From: an uncultured Collinsella sp. | GTDB taxonomy: Bacteria > Actinomycetota > Coriobacteriia > Coriobacteriales > Coriobacteriaceae | Direction of reading: 5' to 3' | Length of the DNA: 64,000 bases | Assembly (NCBI GenBank): GCA_934654775.1 | Contig: CAKUGR010000001.1 | Location: 1-64,000, forward strand | Part shown: positions 32,093 to 40,982 of the stretch, piece after piece | How positions within the stretch are numbered: the first letter of the stretch is position 1 | Layout of the letters: each line of letters begins with the position of its first letter | Notes under the pieces: generated by a model | The model's input: only the letters and a program-made list of their open reading frames with translations | What the model was told of the DNA's origin: nothing | Database searches by the model: none | Made by a program: the position numbers and the translations under genes

Positions 32093-33422
32093 AGAGATGC
32101 CCCATCAGATCGGTGTGATACATGCCCGACAAGAACTCGTCGTTTGCCAGCACGTCGAGCTGAAGCTCGCTGTTTTCGCTCACGCCCTCAATCACGAGCT
32201 CGCCCAGGGCCGAGCGCATCTTGCGAATGGCGCCGTCACGCGTGGGCGCGCACACGATGAGCTTGCCGAGCATGGAGTCGTAGTACGGCGGAACTTTCGC
32301 TCCGGTAAACATGGCGGAATCCCAGCGCACGCGCGGACCACCCGGCACACGCAACGCGGTGACCGTTCCGCATGACGGTAGAAAGTCCGGCGTTTCGGCA
32401 TTGATGCGGCACTCCATGGCGTGATTGCGGACTGGCATGTCCTCCTGCTCAAAGGGCAGAGGCTGGCCGGCAGCCACACGCAGCTGCCACTTAACCAGGT
32501 CGGTATCGGTCACAAACTCCGTAACCGGATGCTCCACCTGCAAACGCGTGTTCATTTCCATAAAGTAGAAATTGCCGTCATCTGAGTACAGAAACTCAAT
32601 GGTGCCAGCGCCCTCATAGCCAACGGCACGAGCCAGGTCGCGCGCGGCCTTGTGCATGCGCGCGCGAATATCATCGCGTCCGTCGAGGCACGGCGCGGGG
32701 CTCTCCTCGATCAGCTTTTGGTTGCGGCGCTGCACCGAGCACTCACGCTCGCCGAGCGAAAACACATGGCCCTGCTTATCGGCCATAATCTGCACCTCGA
32801 CGTGGTGCGCCGGCGCGACGAACTTCTCCATGTAGCACTCGCCGTCGCCAAAAACGGCCTCGCCCTCGGCACGCGCCTCGATGAACGCCTTTGCCGCATC
32901 TTCCACGCGCTCGACCTTGCGAATACCGCGACCGCCGCCGCCCGCGCGCGCCTTGATGAGCACGGGGCAGCCGATGCGCTCGGCCTCGGCCGTTGCCTCC
33001 TCGGGGCTTTTGAGCAAATCACAGCCCGGAACGATGGGCACGCCCGCCGCGGCAGCCGTTCGACGTGCGGCGTCCTTGTCGCCCATGCTGTCGATGACCT
33101 CGGCCGAGGGACCGACAAACGCCAGACCGTACTTGTCGCAGTCGCGCACGAAGCTCGCCTTCTCAGAGAAAAAGCCATAGCCGGGATGAATTGCCTTAGC
33201 TCCCGACTTCACGGCACAGGTGAGCACAGCATCGTCGTTGAGGTAGCTCTCGGCAAGACGCGGGCCGCCGATGCAATACGCCTCGTCGGCAAGCTGCACG
33301 TGCAGCGCGTCCGCATCGGCCGTGGAGTAGACGGCGACGGTCTTGATGCCCATATCGCGGCACGCGCGGATAACACGGACCGCGACTTCGCCGCGGTTGG
33401 CGATGAGCACTTTGTCGAACAT
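32079..33422 (-). CDS. accC: Acetyl-CoA carboxylase biotin carboxylase
   Basis: A 447-residue biotin carboxylase that carboxylates biotin on AccB with ATP and bicarbonate. The N-terminal KVLIANRGEVAVRVIRA, the ATP-grasp glycine loop GGGGRGIRKVE near residue 163 and the catalytic EMNTRLQVEHPVTE near 285 are present. Start ATG at 33422 follows GGAAGG; the frame is open far upstream without a site. Gene order accB-fabZ-accC-accDA is typical of Firmicutes and Coriobacteriia. Confidence 0.97.
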   Translation of the reverse strand: MFDKVLIANRGEVAVRVIRACRDMGIKTVAVYSTADADALHVQLADEAYCIGGPRLAESYLNDDAVLTCAVKSGAKAIHPGYGFFSEKASFVRDCDKYGLAFVGPSAEVIDSMGDKDAARRTAAAAGVPIVPGCDLLKSPEEATAEAERIGCPVLIKARAGGGGRGIRKVERVEDAAKAFIEARAEGEAVFGDGECYMEKFVAPAHHVEVQIMADKQGHVFSLGERECSVQRRNQKLIEESPAPCLDGRDDIRARMHKAARDLARAVGYEGAGTIEFLYSDDGNFYFMEMNTRLQVEHPVTEFVTDTDLVKWQLRVAAGQPLPFEQEDMPVRNHAMECRINAETPDFLPSCGTVTALRVPGGPRVRWDSAMFTGAKVPPYYDSMLGKLIVCAPTRDGAIRKMRSALGELVIEGVSENSELQLDVLANDEFLSGMYHTDLMGHLYADE

Positions 33423-33432
33423 GAAGCCTTCC

Positions 33433-33855
33433 TTAACTTTCGTGCATGAGTGCAAAGGACATATCGGCGCGGCAGCACACCTCACCGTTGACGCTCGCAG
33501 TACCCGTCGCAAAGCGGAACGGCCCGCGCGCACGCGTGATGGAGCACACCAGGTCCACCGTGTCGCCCGGGCGTACCGGACGCTTAAAGCGCACCTTGTC
33601 CAGACTCGTATAGAACGGCGTCGCGCCGCGCGCCTCCTCATCGCCCATCAGCAGCACGCAGCAGTTCTGGGCGAGCATCTCGCACTGAATCACGCCGGGA
33701 ACGACCGGGTTTCCCGGAAAATGCCCCTGCAAAAAGTACTCGTCGCCCGTAATCGTGATCTTGCCGTGGGCCTCGTCGCCCACCAGCTCGGCTTCGTCGA
33801 GCAAAAGCATCGGCTCGCGATGCGGCAACAGCTTCTTGAGCTCTTCTTTGTTCAT
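33433..33855 (-). CDS. fabZ: 3-hydroxyacyl-ACP dehydratase FabZ
   Basis: A 140-residue hot-dog fold dehydratase for elongation of ACP-bound acyl chains. The catalytic histidine and glutamate lie in GHFPGNPVVPGVIQCEML. Start ATG at 33855 follows AGGTGA by 5 bases; an in-frame GTG at 33864, next to the accB stop, is an alternative. It is inserted between accB and accC. Confidence 0.96.
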   Translation of the reverse strand: MNKEELKKLLPHREPMLLLDEAELVGDEAHGKITITGDEYFLQGHFPGNPVVPGVIQCEMLAQNCCVLLMGDEEARGATPFYTSLDKVRFKRPVRPGDTVDLVCSITRARGPFRFATGTASVNGEVCCRADMSFALMHES

Positions 33856-33864
33856 GGATATCAC

Positions 33865-34341
33865 CTATCCGATCCTCATGAGGCAGCTGCCGAACTCCAC
33901 GAGGTCGCCGTCGGCCACGCAGATCTCGAGCACCTCGCCATCCGCCTCTGCCGTCACCTCGTTGAGAACCTTCATGGCCTCGATGATGCAGAGGGTCTCG
34001 CCGGCTTTGACCTTGGAGCCCACGTGCACAAACGGCTCGTCGCCAGGCGCCGGGGCAGCATAGAAAACGCCGACCATGGGAGCGGTCACCTCGGTGCCCT
34101 TGGGCTCCGGCGCGGCGGCAGGTGCCTGCGCGGCAGGTTCCGTTGCGGCGGCAGGCATAGCGACAGGAGCCACTGCCGGGGCAGCCACGGCACCCGGCAT
34201 AGGCATGGGCACGGCAACCGGCTGCGCGGCGCTCGCGCGCTCGAGCTCGACCGCGGTGCCATCGGGCTCCTCAACGCGCACGCGCGTGAGGCCGCGGTCC
34301 TCCATCACATCGGCTATCTCGGCAAGTCTTTTAGAATCCAT
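33865..34341 (-). CDS. accB: Biotin carboxyl carrier protein
   Basis: A 158-residue carrier. The C-terminal biotinyl domain ends with EAMKVLNE, the lysine being biotinylated by BirA, encoded divergently upstream. A long Ala/Pro-rich linker (about residues 38-82) joins it to the N-terminal helix, as usual. GAGGAG precedes the ATG by 7 bases, 3 bases after the fabF stop. Confidence 0.97.
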   Translation of the reverse strand: MDSKRLAEIADVMEDRGLTRVRVEEPDGTAVELERASAAQPVAVPMPMPGAVAAPAVAPVAMPAAATEPAAQAPAAAPEPKGTEVTAPMVGVFYAAPAPGDEPFVHVGSKVKAGETLCIIEAMKVLNEVTAEADGEVLEICVADGDLVEFGSCLMRIG

Positions 34342-34344
34342 GCT

Positions 34345-35592
34345 CTAGCTCCTCGTATATCTACGCAGCGCGATGGCGGCGTTGTGCCCGCCAAAGCCCA
34401 GGTTGGTCGAAAGCGCCCAGGTAAGGTCGGCGCGAACCGCGCGATTGGGCGTGTAATCAAGATCGCAGGCGGGATCGGGCGTGTGGTAGTTAATGGTCGG
34501 GGGCACCACGCCCTGCTCGAGCGCCATGGCACAGGCCATGACCTCGATGGCACCCGTGGCACCGATCATGTGCCCGGTCATCGACTTGGTCGACGAGACG
34601 TGCGCGGCGCGTGCCGCGTCCTCGCCGAGCGCCCGCTTAATGCCTGTCGTCTCGGACGAATCGTTGAGCTTGGTCGAGGTGCCGTGGGCGTTGATGTAGA
34701 GACCCTCGGAAGGCTTGACGTCGCCCTCGGCTACCGCCAGCGATATCGCACGGGCAATGCCGGCGGCATCGGGGTCGGGGCTCGTAATGTGATAGGCATC
34801 ATCGGTGTTGCCGTAGCCCACGACCTCGGCATAAATGTGCGCACCGCGCGCCCGCGCATGCTCCATGCTCTCGAGTACCAGCACGCAGGCGCCCTCACCC
34901 ATCACAAAGCCATCGCGGTCTGCGTCGAACGGGCGGCAGGCCGTCGCGGGATCGGGGTTGGTGGTCAATGCGCGGCAGGACGTAAAGCCTGCAACAGCAT
35001 CGGGGATAATGGCCGCCTCGGCACCGCCCGCGAGGATCGCGTCGGCATAGCCGTGTTTGATGGCGCGGAACGCCTCGCCCACCGCATGGGCCGAGGTCGC
35101 GCAAGCAGTCACGACGGGCAGGGTCGGTCCCTTTGCCTTATGGCGAATCGCGATATTGCCCGAAGCCATGTTGGGGATCATCATCGCAATCATGTAAGGC
35201 GATGCGCGGCGGGGCCCACGATCGGCGATCGTGTGGACGTTGTCGACGAGCGTCTGCATGCCGCCCACGCCTGAACCCACGTAGACGCCCAGGCGCTCGC
35301 GATCGATGGCGCCTTCGACATCAAAGCCCGCATCGTGCATGGCCTCGTCCGACGCCGCCAGTGCAAACTGAACGCAGGGGTCCAGGTGCTTGGCATCGTG
35401 CTTGCCAAAGTAGTCGTTGCCGTCAAAGCCCTTGACCTCGGCCGCCACCTTGACGGCAAACGCATCCGTATCGAAGTGCGTAATCGGGCCGATGCCACAG
35501 GTCCCGGCACACATGGCCGCCCAGGTGGCAAGCGCGGTGTTGCCGAGCGGCGACACGGCACCGATGCCGGTGATTGCAACTCTCTGTTCCAT
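34345..35592 (-). CDS. fabF: 3-oxoacyl-ACP synthase II FabF
   Basis: A 415-residue condensing enzyme that elongates acyl-ACP with malonyl-ACP. The catalytic cysteine is in TACATSAHAVGEA near residue 164, and the two active-site histidines in NAHGTSTKLND near 300 and KSMTGHMIGATG near 335. The start was placed at the ATG 6 bases after GAGGAG; the directly adjacent earlier ATG is 3 bases from it. Confidence 0.97.
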   Translation of the reverse strand: MEQRVAITGIGAVSPLGNTALATWAAMCAGTCGIGPITHFDTDAFAVKVAAEVKGFDGNDYFGKHDAKHLDPCVQFALAASDEAMHDAGFDVEGAIDRERLGVYVGSGVGGMQTLVDNVHTIADRGPRRASPYMIAMMIPNMASGNIAIRHKAKGPTLPVVTACATSAHAVGEAFRAIKHGYADAILAGGAEAAIIPDAVAGFTSCRALTTNPDPATACRPFDADRDGFVMGEGACVLVLESMEHARARGAHIYAEVVGYGNTDDAYHITSPDPDAAGIARAISLAVAEGDVKPSEGLYINAHGTSTKLNDSSETTGIKRALGEDAARAAHVSSTKSMTGHMIGATGAIEVMACAMALEQGVVPPTINYHTPDPACDLDYTPNRAVRADLTWALSTNLGFGGHNAAIALRRYTRS

Positions 35593-35631
35593 CATGGTCT
35601 CCTCATCCAAGCCGTTCTTCGGCCCTGGTTT

Positions 35632-36405
35632 CTACATCGCCATTCCGCCGTCGACGCGTACGACCTCACCCGTAATGTAGGCAGCCGCATCACTCGCCAA
35701 AAAGCGCACCACGCCAGCCACTTCCTCGGGGCGCGCCATGCGCTTAAGGGGAATCTGCTCCTCGGTTGCCGCGCGCACCTTCTCCGAGAGCTTTGCCGTC
35801 ATATCTGTCTCGACAAACCCGGGGGCGACCGCATTAACCCTCACGCCGCGAGGCGCAAGCTCGCGCGCCACCGCCTTGGTAAGCCCTATCACGCCCGCCT
35901 TAGAAGCAGCGTAGTTGGCCTGCCCGGCGTTGCCCATCAGGCCCACGACCGAGCTCATGTTGACGACGCAACCGCCGCGCTGGCGCATAAAGGTCTTGGT
36001 GAGCGCGCGCGTCGTGTTGAACGTGCCCTTGAGATTGACATCGAGCACGCGGTCGAAGGCATCGTCGCCCATACGCATGAGCAGGCCGTCGTGCGTGATG
36101 CCGGCATTGTTGACGAGCGCCCAGATTGAGCCGAAGTCACTCAGGACCGTCTCCACGCACGCGTTGACGGCATCGGGGTCGGCCACGTCACATTGATATG
36201 CGCGCGCCGTGGCGCCAGCCGCCTCACAGGCTTCGCATGTCTCGCGCGCCGCATCGACGCTGCCGGCATAGACGGCGGCGATATCGTAGCCATCCTCCGC
36301 CAGGCCCACGGCACAAGCACGGCCGATACCGCGCGAGGCGCCTGTGACAAGTGCCACGCGACGTGAGTCGTTGCGCTCGAGCGCGCCGTTGTTCAAGTTG
36401 CCCAT
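35632..36405 (-). CDS. fabG: 3-oxoacyl-ACP reductase FabG
   Basis: A 257-residue short-chain dehydrogenase reducing 3-ketoacyl-ACP with NADPH. The cofactor motif TGASRGIG is near residue 21, NNAGIT near 98, and the catalytic Ser/Tyr/Lys lie in NMSSVVG and YAASK near 150-170. AAAGGA precedes the ATG by 5 bases. Confidence 0.96.
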   Translation of the reverse strand: MGNLNNGALERNDSRRVALVTGASRGIGRACAVGLAEDGYDIAAVYAGSVDAARETCEACEAAGATARAYQCDVADPDAVNACVETVLSDFGSIWALVNNAGITHDGLLMRMGDDAFDRVLDVNLKGTFNTTRALTKTFMRQRGGCVVNMSSVVGLMGNAGQANYAASKAGVIGLTKAVARELAPRGVRVNAVAPGFVETDMTAKLSEKVRAATEEQIPLKRMARPEEVAGVVRFLASDAAAYITGEVVRVDGGMAM

Positions 36406-36435
36406 GTCATTCCTTTCGGGTTACAGCTCTGTGGA

Positions 36436-37362
36436 CTATGCGAGCTCGTCGGCAATAGCTGCGACCTGCTCGGCCGTTTCGCACGAATACACGCGAACGT
36501 CGCTCAGCGTACGCTTGACCAAGCCCGACAGCGTTTTGCCAGGGCCGACCTCAATAAACGTGTCGATGCCTTGATCCTGCAGGGCATGCAGCGTGTCGAC
36601 CCAGCGCACGGCATGACTCACCTGGTTGGCCAGCACCTCCGATGCCGCCTGTGGGTCGGCCGGATAGGGCGCCGCTGTCATATTTGCCATGACCGGAATC
36701 AGCAGCGGGGACGGCGCGTGACCGGCCTCGATATATGCAGCAAGGCCACAGGTCGCCTCGGCCATATAGGGGCTATGGAATGCACCCGACACCGCGACCT
36801 TCATGGCGCGACCGCCAGCCTCTTTTACCAGGACGTCGAGGGTCTGCAACGCATCGGGCGCTCCGGCCACAACCGTCTGCTGGGGGCTGTTATAGTTGAC
36901 CGGCCAGCAATCCTCGCCTGCCTGTTTTGCCAGGCCCTCGACCTGCGCCGCATCGAGCTTGATGACGGCGCGCATGCCGCCGGGGTGACGCTCGGCCGCC
37001 GTGGCCATCAATGCCGCGCGCTCACACACGAGCTCAAAACCCGCTCGCGTATCGAATGCCCCCGCAAAGGTGAGTGCAGCGACCTCGCCCAGTGAGAATC
37101 CCGCACAGGCGGCAGGCACCACGCCGCGCTCGCGCAGGGCGACGGCGACAGCCAAGTCGTGCACGAACACGCAAGGCTGCGTGTTCTCGGTCTGCGAGAG
37201 CTCCTCCTTGGAGGCGCTCCGGCACTGCTCGCTGGTCCCTGGGCGCACCTCGTTGGCAATGGCGAACACCTCGGCAGCCGCCGGCGATGCTTCGATGAGG
37301 TCGACGCCCATCGCGGGATGTTGGGCACCCTGGCCGGCAAATAGAAACGCTACGCTACCCAT
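36436..37362 (-). CDS. fabD: Malonyl-CoA:ACP transacylase FabD, with GFSLGE active site
   Basis: A 308-residue transacylase loading malonyl groups on ACP. The nucleophile serine lies in GFSLGEVAAL near residue 90, where the family consensus is GHSLGE, so the first His is Phe. The second catalytic His in GAFHSPYM is present. FLFAGQGAQ opens the protein. The start (37362) has AAGGG upstream and overlaps the fabK stop by 13 bases. Confidence 0.95.
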   Translation of the reverse strand: MGSVAFLFAGQGAQHPAMGVDLIEASPAAAEVFAIANEVRPGTSEQCRSASKEELSQTENTQPCVFVHDLAVAVALRERGVVPAACAGFSLGEVAALTFAGAFDTRAGFELVCERAALMATAAERHPGGMRAVIKLDAAQVEGLAKQAGEDCWPVNYNSPQQTVVAGAPDALQTLDVLVKEAGGRAMKVAVSGAFHSPYMAEATCGLAAYIEAGHAPSPLLIPVMANMTAAPYPADPQAASEVLANQVSHAVRWVDTLHALQDQGIDTFIEVGPGKTLSGLVKRTLSDVRVYSCETAEQVAAIADELA

Positions 37363-38294
37363 GCGGACGCACCCTTCAGGACGTGCTCGGCGCCATCGAC
37401 CAGGTCGTCGACGATTTCGCGTGCGCTCTGGCGCTCGTTGACCATGCCGGCAATCTGTCCGCACAAATACGAACCCTCCTCGTAATTGCCGTCCTTGGCG
37501 GCCTTGCGAAGGGCGCCCGTGCCCATGGCCCCGAGCTCCTCGGCACTTGCGCCCGCCGCCTCGCTCTTGGCGTAGGCGTTGGTGAAGGGGCTCTTGAGGG
37601 CGCGAACCGGATGCCCCGTCGAGCGACCAGTCGCACGCGTCGACGTGTCGCCCGCCTTGAGCACCAGCTCTTTGTACTGCTCGGATACGGTGCACTCATT
37701 TGCAACCAAAAAGCGCGTGCCCACCTGGACGCCAACGGCGCCCAACATAAAGGCAGCTGCCACGCCGCGGCCATCGGCAATACCGCCTGCCGCCACAACG
37801 GGGATATCGACCGCATCGACAACCTGCGGGACGAGCGCCATCGTCGAGGTCTCGCCAATATGGCCGCCCGATTCGGTGCCCTCGGCAACCACCGCGGTAG
37901 CCCCGCGACGTGCCACGAGACGCGCCAGCGCCACCGAAGCAACGACGGGAATGACCTTGATGTCCGCGTCGCTCCAGGCCTTCATGTACTTGGTGGGATT
38001 GCCGGCACCCGTCACGACAACAGGCACCCGCTCGTCGATCACAACCTGTGCCACCTCGTCGACAAACGGGCTCATGAGCATCACGTTGACGCCAAAGGGC
38101 TTATCCGTCTTGGCGCGCAGCTCGTGGATCTGATCGCGTAGCCAGTTGGCATCGGCGTTCATAGCCGCGATGATGCCTAGGCCACCCGCCTCGGACACAG
38201 CGGATGCCAGCGAGGCGTCGGCAATCCAGGCCATGCCGCCCTGAAACACGGGCTTTTCGATGCCGAGCAGGTCGCAGAGAGGAGTCTTGAGCAT
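37350..38294 (-). CDS. fabK: Enoyl-ACP reductase II FabK
   Basis: A 314-residue FMN-dependent enoyl-ACP reductase, the last step of chain elongation. The FMN barrel motifs PVFQGGMAWIADASLA, GTESGGHIGE and AAGGIADGRGVAAAF are present. No FabI-type gene is in the cluster, so this FMN enzyme is the elongation reductase; FabK enzymes are not inhibited by triclosan. It starts 3 bases after the acpP stop. Confidence 0.95.
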   Translation of the reverse strand: MLKTPLCDLLGIEKPVFQGGMAWIADASLASAVSEAGGLGIIAAMNADANWLRDQIHELRAKTDKPFGVNVMLMSPFVDEVAQVVIDERVPVVVTGAGNPTKYMKAWSDADIKVIPVVASVALARLVARRGATAVVAEGTESGGHIGETSTMALVPQVVDAVDIPVVAAGGIADGRGVAAAFMLGAVGVQVGTRFLVANECTVSEQYKELVLKAGDTSTRATGRSTGHPVRALKSPFTNAYAKSEAAGASAEELGAMGTGALRKAAKDGNYEEGSYLCGQIAGMVNERQSAREIVDDLVDGAEHVLKGASAWVA

Positions 38295-38296
38295 TA

Positions 38297-38533
38297 CTAC
38301 TTCTCCAATGCCGCCTCGACCGTATCGACGAACTCGCCGACCGTCTTGGGGTTCTCCTCGGTATCGAGCTGAATGCCAAACTCGTCCTCGACGGCGACGA
38401 GGATCTCGACGGTACCCAGGCTGTCGAGGCCAATCTCCTCGAGCGTGGACTCGGGCTTCATCTCGACATCGTCAAGGCCGGCGGTCTCGCGGATAACGTC
38501 GCAAACGCGCTCGAAGGTCTTCTGATCTGCCAT
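38297..38533 (-). CDS. acpP: Acyl carrier protein
   Basis: A 78-residue ACP. The phosphopantetheine serine lies in GLDSLGTVE (usual DSL). The acidic four-helix composition is typical. AAAGGAG precedes the ATG. The longer frame upstream (to 38584) lacks a binding site. Confidence 0.95.
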   Translation of the reverse strand: MADQKTFERVCDVIRETAGLDDVEMKPESTLEEIGLDSLGTVEILVAVEDEFGIQLDTEENPKTVGEFVDTVEAALEK

Positions 38534-38584
38534 GGTAGTTCTCCTTTGTTTGTGCCCTGGGGCGTTTTTATTTCCTATGTGCAA

Positions 38585-39544
38585 CTACTTCCAACGAAGC
38601 AGGTAGCCACCTATATCCAGGCCGGCGCCAAATCCAACCAAGGCGATCGTGTCGCCCGGGCAAAGCGCACCGGAGTTTGCCAGCCGGTCGAGGGCAAGCG
38701 GAATGCAAGCGCTCGAGATATTGCCGGTCTCGCGCAACGTGCGAACCACGCGGTCGTCCGGAACACCCAAGCGCTTGACCGCCTGGCTCAAGATTCGTTC
38801 GTTGGCCTGATGGAATACATAGTGGTCGATGTCCTCGACCGCGATGCTCGCGTCGCAGGCGAGCTTGTTGACCGTGTCGCAGATGGCATTGACGCCAAAC
38901 TTGAAGACGCGACGGCCGTTCATAGAAAGCACGCTTTCGCGGTCCTGCGCCGTCTTATACGGCGAGGAGCCCGCCAATCCGGGGACGCGCAGTGTTTCGA
39001 CGTCAGGCGACGTCGAAAGCTCAACAGCAAGGGGATTCTCTCCCCCAGCCTCTATGACCGCAGCGCCCGCGCCATCACCAAAGAGCACGCACGTCGCGCG
39101 GTCGGTCCAGTCGAGCGCACGCGTCATCTGCTCGGCGGCAACGACAAGTACGTGCCTGGCGCGACCGCGGGCGATATAGCCCTCGGCGACATCGAGCGCA
39201 AATACAAAGCCGGCACAGGCTGCCGAGACGTCGAAGGCAGGACATGTGGCGCCTAAGCGCTCGGCAACGGCGCACGCTTCAGCGGGAACGAGATGGTCGC
39301 CTGTCGTCGTCGAGCAGACGATAAGGTCCAGCTGGCTCGCGTCTATTCCGGATGCCTGGAGCGCTTGCTCGCTCGCTGCCACGGCAAGGTCGTCGAGTGA
39401 CTCGGTGGTGCACACATGACGGCTCTTGATGCCTGTGCGGGTAAAAATCCACTCATCCGAGGTATCGAGGAACTCGGACAGCTCGTCATTGGAAACACTG
39501 CGCTTGGGAAGTGCCGAGCCCGTTCCCAGTATCGTGAAACCCAT
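38585..39544 (-). CDS. fabH: 3-oxoacyl-ACP synthase III FabH
   Basis: A 319-residue initiating condensing enzyme joining acetyl- or branched acyl-CoA with malonyl-ACP. Cys112 in VSAACAGF, His in FHQANERIL near 246 and Asn in TGNISSACIP near 274 form the triad. Start follows AAAGGAGG. It is the first gene of the fab/acc operon, preceded by a pair of operator-like repeats. Confidence 0.96.
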   Translation of the reverse strand: MGFTILGTGSALPKRSVSNDELSEFLDTSDEWIFTRTGIKSRHVCTTESLDDLAVAASEQALQASGIDASQLDLIVCSTTTGDHLVPAEACAVAERLGATCPAFDVSAACAGFVFALDVAEGYIARGRARHVLVVAAEQMTRALDWTDRATCVLFGDGAGAAVIEAGGENPLAVELSTSPDVETLRVPGLAGSSPYKTAQDRESVLSMNGRRVFKFGVNAICDTVNKLACDASIAVEDIDHYVFHQANERILSQAVKRLGVPDDRVVRTLRETGNISSACIPLALDRLANSGALCPGDTIALVGFGAGLDIGGYLLRWK

Positions 39545-39562
39545 CACTAACCTCCTTTGAGT

Positions 39563-39627
39563 TGTTGACGTGTTTACATCGACCAAGAGAGGATAGCGCA
39601 TTCTTTGCTTTGTTGACGTGTTAACAT
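39563..39627. promoter_or_regulatory. Paired operator-like repeats between fabH and birA
   Basis: TGTTGACGTGTTTACAT (39563-39579) and TGTTGACGTGTTAACAT (39611-39627) are direct copies 48 bp apart, each nearly an inverted repeat (TGTTRAC-GT-GTYAACA). They sit in the divergent promoter region of the fab operon and birA. A fatty-acid regulator could bind here. BirA itself has no DNA-binding domain and is not a candidate. Confidence 0.65.
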
Positions 39628-39720
39628 TAAATTGTCCAAATGCGACAAAGGCTTCACATTGTGTCTATCGCTCGACACCATGGCATGATTGCTTTGTTTA
39701 TTAAGGAGGTAGCAGCCGTT

Positions 39721-40497
39721 ATGGATGCTCGTTTGACGGTGGTCGATATAACCGGTTCGACCAACGATGACCTGCTCGAAGCAGGAAAGCTGGGGGCGCC
39801 CCACGGCACCGGCCTTGCCGCCCGCGCACAAACTGCCGGTCGTGGACGACGTGGCCACAAATGGGACTCGACGGTGGGAAACCTACTGCTCTCCATCGTA
39901 GTGCGCCCAAACGTCAACCCTGCCAAGTACTCCGGACTCGCCGCGGTATGTGGCCTTGCGGTGCTCAAAACCCTTGAGAAGCAGGGCCTCGCAACCGAGA
40001 TCGATCTCAAATGGCCCAACGACCTCGTCGCGCGAGAGCGCAAGCTCGGTGGCATCCTGGTTGAGGCGGCTCGCGACAACAAAGGCCAGCCCTTCGCCGC
40101 CTGCGGCATTGGCGTCAACGTGAACTACACGCCCTCTGAGGTCCCCGATGGCGGCCTGCCGGCAATCGGCCTCTCGGACCTCAACGAGAACGTTCCAGCC
40201 GTCGATGTGCTGCTCAAGGAGGTCTATCACACCGTCGTAAACGCTGTGGACGCGTGGGCAGATCTGCTCAACGCCATGGAAGAAGACGCTGGTCCGATTG
40301 CGCCCGTCCACGATGATTATGTCGCTCATCTCAATTGGATTGGGAAGCACGTTATCGCCCGTTCCCCTGCCGGTGACGAGCTGGCGCGTGGCATCTTTCA
40401 AACGGTCGATGCCTTTGGTCGCGCGTGTATCGAAACTGAAGACGGCTTGCAATCCTTCCATTTTGAGGAGGCATCGCTGCGTCCCATGGGTAAATAA
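39721..40497 (+). CDS. birA: Biotin--protein ligase (single-domain)
   Basis: A 258-residue biotin protein ligase that attaches biotin to AccB. The motifs AGRGRRGHKW near residue 39, KWPND and GGILVE near 100-115 are present. There is no N-terminal helix-turn-helix, so this is the class I, non-regulatory form. Start ATG at 39721 has AAGGAGG 11 bases upstream. It is divergent from the fab/acc operon whose AccB it modifies. Confidence 0.94.
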   Translation: MDARLTVVDITGSTNDDLLEAGKLGAPHGTGLAARAQTAGRGRRGHKWDSTVGNLLLSIVVRPNVNPAKYSGLAAVCGLAVLKTLEKQGLATEIDLKWPNDLVARERKLGGILVEAARDNKGQPFAACGIGVNVNYTPSEVPDGGLPAIGLSDLNENVPAVDVLLKEVYHTVVNAVDAWADLLNAMEEDAGPIAPVHDDYVAHLNWIGKHVIARSPAGDELARGIFQTVDAFGRACIETEDGLQSFHFEEASLRPMGK

Positions 40498-40562
40498 GGC
40501 GCCACAGCCACCCGCTCGACAGCATTACCCGGTCCCCCAAGGCCATCATGCAAAACAAAAGA

Positions 40563-40589
40563 GCCCCGCTACCGTAATGGCAGCGGGGC
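40563..40589. terminator. Terminator of the str operon (and birA)
   Basis: A GCCCCGCT/AGCGGGGC stem around TACGGTA-like loop is followed on the minus strand by CTCTTTTGTTTTG. It lies between the convergent birA and rpsJ genes. Confidence 0.88.
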
Positions 40590-40613
40590 CCTGTAAGCTA
40601 TGAGCGATATCGC

Positions 40614-40922
40614 TTAGAGCTTGATGTCGATGTCGACGCCAGCGGGGAGGTCGAGACGCATGAGCGAATCAACGGTGCCCGAGGTGGGGTCGAGGATGTC
40701 GATGAGGCGCTTGTGGGTGCGCATCTCGAACTGCTCACGGGAGTCCTTGTTCACGTGCGGCGAGCGGATAACCGTGTACAGATTGCGCTCGGTGGGCAGG
40801 GGGACAGGACCGGAAACGCGAGCGCCGGTCTTCTGAGCGGTCTCGACGATGAGCTTCGCGGACTGATCGACGACCTCGTGATCATAGCCCTTGAGGCGAA
40901 TGCGGATCTTCTGGGTAGCCAA
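40614..40922 (-). CDS. rpsJ: 30S ribosomal protein S10, placed at the end of the str operon
   Basis: A 102-residue S10, also Nus[27 protein letters not shown], the ESR-like loop [19 protein letters not shown] and the C-terminal [12 protein letters not shown] are canonical. In most bacteria rpsJ leads the S10 operon directly before rplC. Here it follows fusA by 60 bases and a terminator ends the operon, with rplC 13.9 kb away. It lies in the position where tuf is normally found. Confidence 0.97.
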   Translation of the reverse strand: MATQKIRIRLKGYDHEVVDQSAKLIVETAQKTGARVSGPVPLPTERNLYTVIRSPHVNKDSREQFEMRTHKRLIDILDPTSGTVDSLMRLDLPAGVDIDIKL

Positions 40923-40982
40923 CTTAAACCTCCAAAGAGTGCGAGAGATGTTCTCGCGGATTACGTAACAGGGAGCTCGAAC

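Noticed and set aside
39721..40497. BirA as the repressor binding the fabH-birA operator repeats
   Set aside because: The protein starts directly with the catalytic domain and has no helix-turn-helix.
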